Of a stretch of DNA of 64,000 bases, positions 23,257 through 34,393 are shown piece after piece (within the stretch, counting starts at the first letter, position 1; each line of letters opens with the position of its first letter). The DNA lies in contig WTXG01000004.1 in assembly GCA_022496185.1 (NCBI GenBank), forward strand, positions 248,001 through 312,000. Direction: 5' to 3'. The stretch comes from Multifurca ochricompacta. Its lineage: Eukaryota; Basidiomycota; Agaricomycetes; Russulales; Russulaceae. Both the position numbers and the translations under genes were made by a program. The notes below the pieces were generated by a model. The model ran no database searches, was not told where the DNA came from, and was given only the letters and a program-made list of their open reading frames with translations.

Positions 23257-25014
23257 CTATTCATCTTCTTCATCGAACCCAGCGACACCCTTGCGTTTAC
23301 GTGCGCCGCCCACCCGTCTCACCCGGAATTCCTCATCCTCATCCTCCCCTTCTTCACTCTCGATATCCATCGCGGCTTCGCCGGCCTGATCACCTTCGGG
23401 CGCTTCCTGCCCCTCATCCCGTCGCCTTTTCCGATCAGCTTCCTGTTGGCTGATCTGGGCATCGAGCTTATCCAGGACATCTTCTTCCACCTCTTCGAGA
23501 CCGCCTTTCTTGCGGCTGGCGCCATCGTCAGAACCTTGGCCGCCTGCATCATCCTCGTCGGAGTCTGCAACAACAAAGTCGTCCGTCTGGTAATCTCCTC
23601 CCCGCCGTTCTTCTGGCTCGCGCGGGCGGCGCTTCTTAGGACTGCGTCCATTGTCTTCGTCGTTTCCGTAGGCATCATACCCGTCATCGCTCCATATATC
23701 TATCTCACCTCCAGAGCGTCGTCTTCCACCACTTTGGGTACGGCGTCGACGCGTGCCCCCACTGCCCCATCCTCGCCGCGTGGCTGGCGTGGCTTTTTTG
23801 CGGATGCGCGGATCAGCTCTTGTTTTTCACGCTCAGGATCCATATCCGGTGCCATACGCAAGCGGGCGACCTTGCTATGCTTCTGACCAACTGCGCGAAC
23901 AACCAGACGATGCGTTTCGGACTGCATGTCCGTTGGACGTAAGGTAAGGAAGCCCGTTATTGCCGCTTCGGCTTGTAAAATTTCTGCACGTTTGTGTTGG
24001 GCAACGAGGTAGGTCAGACCATGTGCCTTTCCAGATGCAGCTATAGGTGTGCTCTGAGACTGGGATTGCGAATTCTGTGATGTTCCAAAGGCCTGCCGAT
24101 GTGCAGAGCCAGAGCTATCAATCACTTGGTTGATGTCGAAGTATTCTTTGCCTAGTCGGAGGCTCATAGAACCGTCTGACCATCGGATAACATGCGCGTT
24201 TGACTGCCGATGCTACACCAGAAAACGGGTTTTAGCACCTACTATCAAGGGGGAGAGTGGAATAAGGAAACTGACGTCTCGACCATCTTTGCCTTTAACC
24301 CAACGCCACCGAACTGTATTCTCCACACGGAGCTTGATACCCATGTCGCGCTCGTGAGTGCCGCCAGAGAAGTCTTCCTCGTGCTCTGGTCCAATGTATG
24401 TGTCCGGATGGAACGGTTTAGAGTCCACTTTGACAAAATTGGGCATACGAATAACCCAATGCTGCAGTAAAGAAAGAGGGTGAGATGAGGATGCGCACTT
24501 TGACTGTCGGGACGCGCACTTGGCCGTCTGAACTCTTTGGTAGTGGGATATTGGGAATCGAGACCGAGGCTTCAAGGCGGTGCTCGATAAGTGAATTTGG
24601 TTCTTCATCTTCTTCATATTCCAAGGCCTGTCTTGTTTTCCGGTCCGGTGAAGAAAGACCATCGTCAGGAGGTGGTGGAGATGCAGGTGAAGAATAACTT
24701 GACTCAGGAGCACTCGGTGCGCCTGAAGTCTGTTGTTGGTCACTGGTTGGTCGAGGAAGGTTAACATGAAATGTGGCAGCAACTTGAACTTGAGTGAAGG
24801 CTTACCGACTGTGATGGACAAAATCCACATTGGAATCCTCTCCAAAGAGGTCACCCATCCCTTCATCTTGTTCTTGTTTTGGATAGTGTTCAATAGCAGT
24901 CTCCGGATGAACATTGTCAAACGAGGCCGGTTGCATGTCGATATCCGCGGGAAGAATTTTAGTTTCGTCAAATGTAACATCTGGGGATACGAGAGCTCCA
25001 GCAAGAGAAGACAT
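23257..25014 (-). CDS. LEO1: Paf1 complex subunit Leo1
   Basis: ATG at 25014 (MSSLAGALVSPDVTFDETKI). An acidic N-terminal part has DLFGEDSN. The Leo1 core follows: SVSIPNIPLP, VIRMPNFVKVDSKPFHPDTY, ERDMGIKLRVENTVRWRWVK, then SNAHVIRWSDGSMSLRLGKE, HGLTYLVAQHKRAEILQAEA, GFLTLRPTDMQSETHRLVVR and KVARLRMAPDMDPEREKQEL. The C-terminus is highly acidic with basic patches, ending AGFDEEDE at 23257. Leo1 with Paf1 binds RNA polymerase II during elongation and supports H2B ubiquitination and H3K4/K36 methylation. Introns lie near 23680-23700, 24213-24260, 24440-24490 and 24750-24810. Confidence 0.93.
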
Positions 25015-25955
25015 GATTACTGTCTTGTCTGAATGTGTGTGTGTGCGTGAGCAAACCAGCACCAGCACCAGCACCAGCCAATAACACTACGCAACACGCA
25101 ACACTCTAAACTATAATCCCAATGAGTCACGTGGACGTGTGAGAAAATGTTGTAATGTGACGGGGGAAATGCGCGTGTGAATGTATGCGGCTGCGGCATG
25201 TATATGTATGCGTATTTAGAGCACTAGAGCGCTCAAGAGCGCCCTTTTCCTCTCCTGCCACACACCCCAGCTCGAACCTCTCGCTCAGTTCAATGAAGTG
25301 TCATCATTGTCTCACCCCCCCAAAAAAATATATCAAATACAAGGGCATACGCCCCCGTCCGTTTTCTCATTCACTATTTTGTAAACATTCCCTTCTTGTC
25401 TCTTTGACCCCCGTATCGAACGGCTCTTAAGCGCCATGAAGTTTGCCCTGTCACCCACCCTCTCCAGCGCCGGTTCGAACACCTTTAACGATTTCCATCC
25501 TTAGCGTCACGATTTCTCTTTTAGCCTACTCGAGTTGTGTTGTGGTGCTCACAAACCCACCTGATCATCGCTCGAATTTTTTGCACCTTTACGCCACATC
25601 TCACAGCCAAAGTCCGAGCTGGAGGAGACCTAAGCGAATTGCGCGATCTGGATTAATCTGATAGATCTGCGGCCCGAGCCCAGGAATTGGAACTACCTTC
25701 CTCAAGGCTTTTATTTGTCTCTGTGTGCCTTGTGCTATGCCTCATATCCGCTGCCTTCGTATCCTTTAAAGACCCCCCCAGCATCCCCCATCCTCAGGAC
25801 GCACTGCCATTAGCGTCTCTATTTTGCTATCTGACTCGTTCTTAAACTCCGTGTATTCACCCTTTTACCTCTCCTGTTCCCCTCTACCCTCAACCATCCT
25901 GTCTTGGGTCACGCCTGCGCCACTTTAGCGTCCTCGTTGTGTACAAAGTTTAAGA
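25015..25955. other. Promoter region between LEO1 and family member C
   Basis: A (CACCAG)-type repeat occurs at 25055-25080, close to the LEO1 start. Long pyrimidine-rich stretches run at 25240-25950 ahead of member C, a common feature of fungal promoters and 5' UTRs. No gene was seen. Confidence 0.45.
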
Positions 25956-27325
25956 ATGTCCGACCGCGAACCGTATTACTACCCCTCCTACGCCAACGAC
26001 GACTCACCTCTTCTTTTCATGTCCTCTGAGGTATGTGGGAGCATGTTCGTTCGTGCTCAGACCTGGCGCTCACCCTCACTCAGCCTGACTCATTTCAACT
26101 CGGTGGCGGTCAAGACGCGCAGCAGGTGGTTGTTCTCATTGCTATTGATTGTACCCGTACTCACAGGCACACCTTATAGTGGTCACCATCCCCCACTCTC
26201 GAAGACATGTGGGGCTTGGATTCAATTCCTCCGAGTCTATCCGTCCCATCCCCCGCTTTTGGAGATCAATCCTTCGACAACGATCACTATCCTTTTGGCC
26301 ACACCATGCTGACCACTATACCCTCCATTAATATTGATACCACCATTGCCACCCCATATATGAATGCTCGCGGACCATCCTCGTCGGTTTCGACAACACC
26401 CCTCACTCCTGGCTTCGTCTCGCCATCTCAACCTGGCTACTCATCATCTCCGAGCCTGCCTGCTGTAACTCCTCCTACACCTGTTCATACACTCGGCCCA
26501 TCCGATACCTTTCCTCCGTTTGTTTCCTCAGCCCCCGTCTCCCCTTACGTAACTCAACATCACCCATGGCCCATGCTTAAGCAGGTTTGTGCTTTCATCG
26601 GTTTTGCTAGTATCACCCTAACCTATCTTCATTGACAGAATCCGTCACCGGACTCAGAGCGCATCCTTCCATTCAGCGATCATCAGCGGGGGCCGATGGT
26701 GCCACAGAAGCGGTACAAGCCCCACACTTCGAGTGACAGACGTCGTTATGTTGACGAAGTTAACCTCGAGCCATCCATCCATTTCTTCATGCAAAAACCT
26801 GATGAGGAAGGGATTCCATTGAGGGATGCCATGCATGGTCGATTCGCGCGTCTTGTGGCACGGGATGAACCTATGTTTCAAGAGCGTGGCCCCTCCATTT
26901 CAGTTCGCATCAACGTAAGTTTTATCCTCTACATCTTATCTGTGTTACGCCTTCATAGCTTTGTTGGTCCTGATACTATGCACCAGTGGCCGGGTTATCA
27001 ACCTTGGAGTCGTCAGATCCCCACTAGGGATTTCCGCAATCCTCCTGGACCTATTACACGTGCGAAACTGGCGAAGAATGTCGCCAAGTCCGTTGCTCGC
27101 TTCATTGCTGTACGTGTCATCCCGAGTCATCGTGACTGTGTTCTCACGGGTCCTTACTGGTTCTTTCAGGAACACAAGGGTCGCCAAATGGAAGAAGACG
27201 GGGACCCAGCTTGGGCCGTTGGCCCCCAGAAGATTGACGTCTTCGATCTCGTGCTCGTGAGACTAGATCATGTCTCCAAGGGAAGCTGGCAAGCGCAACT
27301 TCAACTCGTTCGTCCTCGTTCATAA
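25956..27325 (+). CDS. Paralogous family of unknown function, member C (long form)
   Basis: ATG at 25956 (MSDREPYYYPSYANDDSPLL). A proline/serine/threonine-rich N-terminal region (about 26200-26585) is absent from members A and B. The family domain follows: MVPQKRYKPHTSSDRRRYVD, EVNLEPSIHFF, GIPLRDAMHGRFARLV, ERGPSISVRIN. After an intron (about 26914-26985) WPGYQPWSRQIPTRDF and TRAKLAKNVAKSVARFIA come next. After another intron (about 27108-27169) PAWAVGPQKIDVFDLVLVRL and DHVSKGSWQAQLQLVRPRS end at 27325. Alignment to B: VVPQQLWSPQ/MVPQKRYKPH, WPGYTP/WPGYQP, VSAGSWMPILQL/VSKGSWQAQLQL. No known domain or catalytic motif was recognised. It is the best-preserved member and probably the conserved ancestor type. 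Confidence 0.75.
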
Positions 27326-28155
27326 GGAGGCTTCCTGCATGCTCCATGTCTCTCTTCCTCCGCTCTACTTCTTGGACCCACGCATCACGTACATCTCTGT
27401 TAGTTTTGTGTTCATCCTCTTCCTCTTCATCCTCCATTATTCGCCATTTTTTTCATCTCCGACCCGGCCGTTGCCCGACCTTTGTGTGCCTTAAACCTGT
27501 GTAGCTGTCGTGCATCGTTTAACCTACTTGTCCCGTCTGTGTATCCATTCTGCTAACGAGCTAATGCAAGAGCTGCCTATGTCGCTAGACGTGTTCACCA
27601 TCGGACATGAGTTAACATTTAGATCGCGCCCTATACATCGTCTATATAGAGCCTGTGTAACAGCTCACACCTAACACGCTACACTTGGCTGTCAGAGTAA
27701 TTTTCACTTTCACTTGGGAGGGTTTCACTAGCACAGCCAGAGCAAGAGCAAGCGGAGAGTTGCACAGGTGACAAAGGAAAAAGAGGGTCTTTTCTGCGTG
27801 GAACGCGCTGTGCATGTGCATATGCTATACCTTTTACAAAACAATAAATGGGCACTGCATACGTTCTTACGGAAGCATCAAGGCAGGACTGGCGGTTCGG
27901 AGACACCTTATCGCGCTTGTTACGCATCCTGAACACCATCATCTTTAGAGTCGCGTGTGAGGGAGAGACGGTATTCATCTCCACGCCATACAATAACCTC
28001 CGCCTGCTCCACACAAACCTACACCGAGGTTGATAGTCACGTTCCGGGAATTCAAAAGAGGGAGGTGGCAGGATGGGAAAAGTAATAAAAAAAAATGAAG
28101 TGAGGAATGAAGTGATGTCGTGAATATGAATTTCGCCGCCTTCCCCCCGGAGTCA

Positions 28156-28190
28156 GGGTCGGGGTCGGGTTCGGGGTCGGGGAAAAGGGG
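28156..28190 (+). other. G-quadruplex candidate
   Basis: Six runs of three or four G (starting at 28156, 28161, 28167, 28173, 28179 and 28187) are separated by loops of two to four bases. This meets the usual G3+N1-7 rule. Confidence 0.7.
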
Positions 28191-28194
28191 AGAT

Positions 28195-28295
28195 GAGAGG
28201 AAGGGGAAGAGGAGGGAGAGGAGGAAAGGGAAATGGAAAGGAAAGAAGAGAAGAAAGAAAGAAAGGGGATGGGGATAGGAGAGGAGAGGGAAGAG
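28195..28295 (+). repeat. Polypurine tract of about 100 nt
   Basis: Only three pyrimidines (28234, 28270, 28276) interrupt about 100 purines. It adjoins the G-rich cluster. Such tracts can form triplex (H-DNA). Confidence 0.7.
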
Positions 28296-28347
28296 TTCAT
28301 CAGCGGCGGCGCAAAACTACTCGCGACGTCACCGCGTTGTGCTCATG

Positions 28348-28389
28348 CCCATCGCCCATCGCCCATCGCCCATCGCCCATCACCCATCA
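28348..28389 (+). repeat. Heptamer tandem repeat (CCCATCG)n
   Basis: Six head-to-tail copies: four CCCATCG, then two CCCATCA. Confidence 0.85.
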
Positions 28390-30649
28390 CCCCTCTTCCC
28401 ACCCTTTTTTTTTTTGTTTGTTTGTTTGTTTTTGTCTATTTCTATTTTGGTCAACGTGGGAGTGGGACAAGCCGCAAGCTTACTCGGTCCGAAGGGACAT
28501 GCGAGACACCTCGGCTGATCGCGTGCGCGCGCGGAAAACCTTGTCAGACCGCGGGGGCTCGAACTTATTCTTATTTTTATTCTCATGGAATCGACATCAC
28601 GGACACGGACAGATACGAATACTAAGCGCTAGCCGCGGGCGCAAATGAGGGAAGGGGAAAGGAGAAAGGAGCAATAGTGAACGCTCTTGCTTGGTGAGTG
28701 CCAGGTGATGGGTGAGCGGGGGATTTGGGGATTGGACGATATTCGATATTCTTCCATTCTGTACGGAGGCGGAGGACCGGTGAGGCGGCTACGGGTTGCA
28801 TTTTTGACTTCTTTATCTCATTCTTTATCTCATTCTTTATTCCTTGCCTCTTGCCTCTTTCGTGAGTGAGAGAGGACGTGCCGGATCGGGGTGCCAAGGT
28901 CGGTGCCAGGTTGTCGCCAGCCATTGCTCCGTATTGTAATTTGATATGCCACTCGCTCGAATCAGATATCAAAAATAATAAAAATCGAGACGAGACGTGC
29001 CATAGAACGGCGATCAGCCCAACAGCACTGCCTCCACGTTCCAGCCGCACATTGTAAGTCCCATGGCCCTGTCATGATATGATAATTTCTGATTGGTTCT
29101 GCTCAGCTCATGCTGTCATCGTGGACTGTAGGGGGCTGTTACCTCTGCGTCCCTTTCTCCCTCCCTTGCCTAACTGTTATACGGCACAACACACGCTCTA
29201 GGTCAGGCCTGTTGGAACCATTGCTGTGCGTGCGTCTTCCTCTCAAATGGTAATTTATTGGTCATCGCCTCCGACATGTCATGTTTTTTCTTGTTCCTGT
29301 TTAGTGCCAGTGGCGGACTTTTCCTTTCTTTGCTGTGCATGCACACTACCGGGCTCGTTCTACTTATTCATCACCATGCGAAAGACTTCCAAAAAAGCCC
29401 GGCTACGCAGCTCCGACTCCGCTGAGAACCGGCCGACATGTCAATCGCAGCCGTACATCCTACGGCAGGATCAACTGCCCGGCATTACGACCACATTTAT
29501 TTATTGAGAATAAAAGTTCAGCACATTCGGCTTATTTTTGTCATCCGTTTTTGATCGTCTTCCATCGTCGCCCCGGCCATGGCCTGGGCCTGGGCCTGCC
29601 TGTGCTCGCGCTTCCTGTCAAGATGATCAATCCCCGGGTGGCTCGTCTTCCCATCGACCAAGAATGCGTCTCCACTTCGCTGTACGCAATTTAAGCTAGG
29701 TTGCGTGGCGTGACTCGTTCAGGCGGTGGTCACATGTCGATGTGTACCCAGCAACAAGCAACATGAACTGGCCATGATACGGGGCCTCAGTCAGTCAACC
29801 TGGTCTGACATACAAATTCCTTTGCCAGGTTATCGGAATCAATCTCCCACATCATGCGTGCACGGGCTTTGCCGATGAACTAGTCTTTGAATCACCAGAA
29901 CTGTGTTCCACAATCACCGGACATGGGGTTTAGGAGGAGGAGAGGTTTCCTCTGCTGTAAAGCGCTCGGGAGTACGCGGCTACAACTTAAAAGTGCGAGT
30001 CTTCCCTCCATTTGTCTGATTCGCGAGTGAAAGCGTCAACGTGTCACTCGCGTCCTTTCCAATCCAATACACCTGGCACAGGTGCCTGATTAGGTAGAAC
30101 GCCCACATGGGAAGGAATACAGAATGTAGAAACACCGGACCCTTCTCTCCCAGTTAATCAAACTTCTTTGTGAATGGACATATCCCAAAAATATTTGCGA
30201 TGAACAAGTAGAGACCAAGGTTTCTTGCTGGTCTGCCCCCGCCCCCACCCCTCCCCCTTAACAAGTGAGCAGTGCGGCTATATCAAAAATCAAAATCAAA
30301 AAAAAACCAATTGTTGTTTTGTTTAGGGAAAGAGAAGTTCGTTACGTAACAGGGCCTTTGTTCAATATCACGTGGTCGTCCCCCTTGGCCTTTGTGCTTT
30401 TTGTCTTTATCCAAAGAACCAAGGAACTATTGTCTTCGCCTTATCTCGACATTTCCTTTAGGACGCTTATAGGACAATAGCCATGCTTTCCAGTTTTCTT
30501 TAAAAATGTGGCGAGGAGGGAGGGGAAAGGGAAGTCATCTTTCCCATCAGTTCGTCTTCCGCCGAACTCCTCTCTGTTTGAATCTCTCTCCTTTACTGGA
30601 GGTATTTGCACCTTAAACTATCAATACTCCCTACTTTCTCTATTCCCTC

Positions 30650-31043
30650 CATGCTAAGCTACGGTTCTGTTGCGGTTGCCCTTGTTCAGCGCCGGGTGAT
30701 GGTTGTTCAAGGTAGGCAATTTCAGCGTTGCATTGGTGATCATATTGTTCACTTCGTTTTTTGTTTTACAGCCTCGCGGCCACACGACGAATGTGAACGT
30801 TACCTTGACGTGTACACATTCACTCCCTCAAGCGATCGCACCTTCCTTGTATCGAACGTGCCGTGTGCTCGCATAGATTCAAACGACCTTCTCGCTGTCT
30901 TCGACGATGACGACGTCTTGACCATCCCCCACGACGTCCTTGAGCTTCCTCAAAAGGCGTATGACGAGTTCAACGAGCTGTCCTCCCGCAAGAACAGGCG
31001 TTTTGACGCTGTATGGGCTGCGTGGAAGGGCAAGTTTCGCTGA
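30650..31043 (+). CDS. Small protein of unknown function
   Basis: ATG at 30650 (MLSYGSVAVALVQRRVMVVQ). One intron, about 30711-30770, has good GTAGGC donor and TTACAG acceptor. Exon 2 reads SRPHDECERYLDVYTFTPSS, DRTFLVSNVPCARIDSNDLL, an acidic patch FDDDD, then LTIPHDVLELPQKAYDEFNE and RRFDAVWAAWKGKFR, stopping at 31043. The product has about 110 residues, with no signal peptide, membrane segment or domain I recognise. Codon use and splice signals look real. It converges on BRN1. Confidence 0.55.
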
Positions 31044-31488
31044 AGGAATGTGGTCAAGCACCCCCACATTCTACAGAGCATCTGCCACCCAAGCTTCTAT
31101 GTTCCTCCAGCTTTCACTTTGTAGCACTTCTTTTCTTGTCCACCTTCTGTATCACTAGTTCCTTGTAGCTTTAACCTTCTAGCTTTGACGCGTCTGTAAT
31201 CTTGCCTCCCACCTCCTCTTACACTGGCAGTGCCGTTTATCACTTCAGATTTCACATCCCATCTGTCATCCTTACATTATCCCTGATTGTATACCCTCCA
31301 TGTCCAGGTATTTCCCAAAGGAAAAATTGATACATTATGTGTTCCTATGTCTTAAACCGAATATAAATTAGGATAATACGCAAACAAATCAGGTGGCAGG
31401 ACTGAACAAGGAGAGACAACAATTGGATGACCAGGGGATCAAAGACCAGACAACAACAAAACCGAGGGAATAATATGTTACGAGTACA
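31044..31488. other. Convergent 3' region
   Basis: These are the 3' flanks of the small 30650 gene and BRN1. The left part is pyrimidine-rich. No gene was seen. Confidence 0.5.
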
Positions 31489-34393
31489 TTACGCTGCCGG
31501 TGTAGCATTCGAGTCTCGGTAGACCTGTCACCACCATTAGCCTCGAGGTTAAATGCAGATTGGAAGTACTTGACTAACCTTCAGCCCCCAGATGTTTCCG
31601 ACTTTGTCACCTTCCTCGACTTCTGAGGCCGTGGAAGAGGTGATTTCCCCGGTCTCGAGCTTGAGTCCACGCTCGTTCGCGAGATGAAGGAGACATATGA
31701 AACAGAAGCTCGTGCTAATCTCAGCGAGCTTATCTTCCGGGTATGAACTCTGCAACCCAACGATCACTTCATCAAAGGTGCGTGCCTCGTCAGGGTCTGT
31801 GATCTCTAACGTGTTCTTGTCAATGTCCTGCCAGATGAAATATCAATGAGGTGAGTCAAGTTTCAATATTTTTTATTCTACAGAAATTCCATACCATCGC
31901 CTCTCCATCGCTAGGTTGCTGCTCAGGAGTAATTTTAAGGCCCCTCCATATATTTTCCTTCAGTTTCCTAACGTCCACGCGCTTTGCACGCTTTGAATAA
32001 TTGACGAATTCCGGACGGACGCGTCTTGTCTTGCCCTGTGTCTCCGCGAGCAGATCCTGCTCCCCTGGATTGGCAGTCTCAGCCAGATCACCATCAAAAC
32101 CGTCGTCGAAGCCGGGGCCGTCATCGTAGTCGTCATGAAAGAATTGGGTGTTAAACGGAATCCCGCTTCCATCCCCAGCTAGCATATGGTAGATTACGCA
32201 TTCAGAAACCTGCATACCAAACCACTCAGGGTGCGGTCTCACCTTCGTCGACATCTGAAGCAGCGCGCCCCGCAGCTTGATCAGCAGCTGCCTGTGCCCA
32301 AAAATTTTCATCGACCTCGCCATCGCCATTCTCATTTAGCGAGGCACGCTGACCACGCATCTTTAGCTATACAAATATTTGAATACGGCCCGACAACGAT
32401 AACAGTCGAAAGCTTACTGAGAACTTGGGCTTTAAGAACAAGGTTATCAATTGTCGGCTAGAGAAATGCATGTCGTCGGGGAGGGTGTGATCGTTCTGCT
32501 TTTCTTTGACCCTACCCTTCTTACCCTTCAAAACTCTTCCTGAAGGATGCTTAGGAAGGGTTACACCGGTGCCGCGAGTGACTGGGGCGAAGAGCTCTTT
32601 CGCGGTGTCCTTCAAATCCTTCTCTGCGGGAGATAAAAAGTCAATCTTGAAAGCCTCCTTCTTCTCCCGCTTGGGCTTAGAGGCAGCACTCGCTTCTGTA
32701 GCTTCGGCTGCAGTGGAGTGGTATCAGAGAAAATAGAGACAGACTAAGAAGGAATCACAGACGCCTCCGTACGGCCTTGCGTAACTTCCAATGTTCAGGT
32801 CCAGCCCAGTTCTTGAGAACGGACTGATCAAAGTAGTCCAACATCCCACCTTCACCATCAGCGTCAGTCATGGCCATGATCAAGGCTCGCTCATTTGGGG
32901 CACGACGGGGATCAAAAGGTGCGAGCCGAACCCCATCGGTGACAGTATGACGAAGGTCACCCTGAGCTTCAACCGACCCGTTCTCGCCATCGTCCCCGCC
33001 ATAAACTCCTGGTCCCAGGTCATCTCCACCGAGGTCATTTCCGACAGCTTGGTCACCCATAAAGAAGTCCTCTTCTGGAAGAGTGTTATGGCTAGCTTCA
33101 GCGAAGTCCCCAATCGGACCAGGTTCGAAGCTATGGGCCTCATCAACGCCGTCGTCTTGAACAAGCGGGGTATCCTCGCGGAAAAGCGCAGCTTCGTCAA
33201 GAACCCAGGTGTCCCTAGAAAATGAAAAGCCTTCCAGCGAGTGGGATATAGCCTTCCGCTCAAGAATTTCCAAGTCAGGGAGGAAGTCACCTGTACCAAC
33301 GAGGTGAGGGGCAATCGAGTGGGGAGAAATATTCTCACAGCGAAGAGCAGCCAAATCAATGTCATCTTCATGTTCAAGCAGGTCCTCGTCTTCTCCAACC
33401 CTTCCCATGGAGTCGCTTGCATCGAATATGACGCGGAGGGCACCTTCACTGCCAACACCGAGACCAAGATGGTTCATGAGTAAACCATGGGCACCGCCTT
33501 CGTCAAAATCTTCGCAAGTTTTCCGGAAGAGTGGATCAACGCTGAACTCCAAGTCAAGTTTTTTGCTCTTCAACTGGGCGGCATTTTTGGCGAGAGTCGA
33601 CTCAGATCTGTGGGTCGCCTTGCGCTTCTTTTGAGATGGCTCCTGGGAATCAGGATTATCAGAAATTGGTTCTTCATCGTCGGCATCTCTTCCATCAGAA
33701 GCAAGATTGCTTAAGAGTTTCCCGGTTTCAGTGCCAACGCTGTCTACGCGGCTTGTCCAGATCTTGACGCATCCGTCCAATGTACTGGAGGCTCGCTGGA
33801 AGTTGATCGAGTTGTCAACATTATTCCTCAAAAGGGACATGTCGTGGAAATAATCAATCAACGCGAAGTTCCATGAATTTGCTTGATTGATTTTCTATGG
33901 CCAAAGGGGTGAGTAGGTAGGAAGCTCCGATGCTTTGGAGGCGCACGTTATCCATTGCCATCTTCATCCATTCCTCATAATTCGAGTTCCGGACATCAAT
34001 CGGTACATCGATGATTGGTGTTTCGACAATGATGGACTTGAGGGCTTGTTTATGCCGGGAATGCGTATGGGTTCCACCGTCCTCTGTATCATCTTGTCTA
34101 CCACCCGTCGATAGGCCGGCATCCAAATTATCATTGATAGTGTTCTTTGCGCTCCTTCTCCTTCTGCGCTTCTCCGCTGAGTCGTCATTTATGTTGACAG
34201 CCTTGAGTGGTACGCGTCCGGGAAGTCCATCGTCAGTAAAGCTTTTGTCCTGGATATCGCTGATACGCTTGCGGATCGCTTGGGACTTTCCACGTTGGCG
34301 GGGAGTCTGATCTCTATCGCTTTCGCTGGAGGAACCATCGGCATATAACGGTAATCGGGCCTGATGATGGCGTGTAGGACGGGAAGGAGCCAT
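31489..34393 (-). CDS. BRN1: Condensin subunit Brn1/CAP-H (kleisin)
   Basis: ATG at 34393 (MAPSRPTRHHQARLPLYADG). The N-terminal kleisin part has KINQANSWNFALIDYFHDMS and then INFQRASSTLDGCVKIWTSR, VDSVGTETGKLLSNLA, typical of CAP-H/Barren. TLAKNAAQLKSKKLDLEFSV and DPLFRKTCEDFDEGGAHGLL follow. After an acidic middle come PEHWKLRKA, KKEAFKIDFLS, LPDDMHFSSRQLITLFLKPK, IPFNTQFFHDD and RVDVRKLKENIWRGL. The C-terminus reads SFCFICLLHLANERGLKLET and NIWGLKVYRDSNATPAA, ending at 31489. As the kleisin it bridges Smc2 and Smc4 in mitotic chromosome condensation. A 12-bp palindrome with an MluI cell-cycle-box core lies 58 bp upstream. Confidence 0.95.

Larger units (their letters stand above)
27326..30649. 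other. 3.3-kb gene-free region rich in low-complexity DNA
   Basis: No believable gene was found in six frames. The region contains a G-rich cluster (28156-28190), a polypurine tract (28195-28295), a heptamer repeat (28348-28389), a T/TTTG run (28407-28435), a TCTTTATCTCAT repeat (28813-28845) and many pyrimidine runs. It may include long untranslated leaders or a noncoding RNA. Confidence 0.5.

Noticed and set aside
28348..28389. CRISPR-like direct repeats
   Set aside because: The copies are head to tail without spacers; this is a simple heptamer array in a eukaryote.
28193..28648. Open frames rich in R, G, K, E or in H, P, S in the low-complexity region
   Set aside because: They simply translate the purine tract and the heptamer repeat; no start context, introns or domain.
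32791..33714. Plus-strand open frames across BRN1
   Set aside because: They are the antisense of the large BRN1 exon, whose reading frame is strongly kleisin-like.
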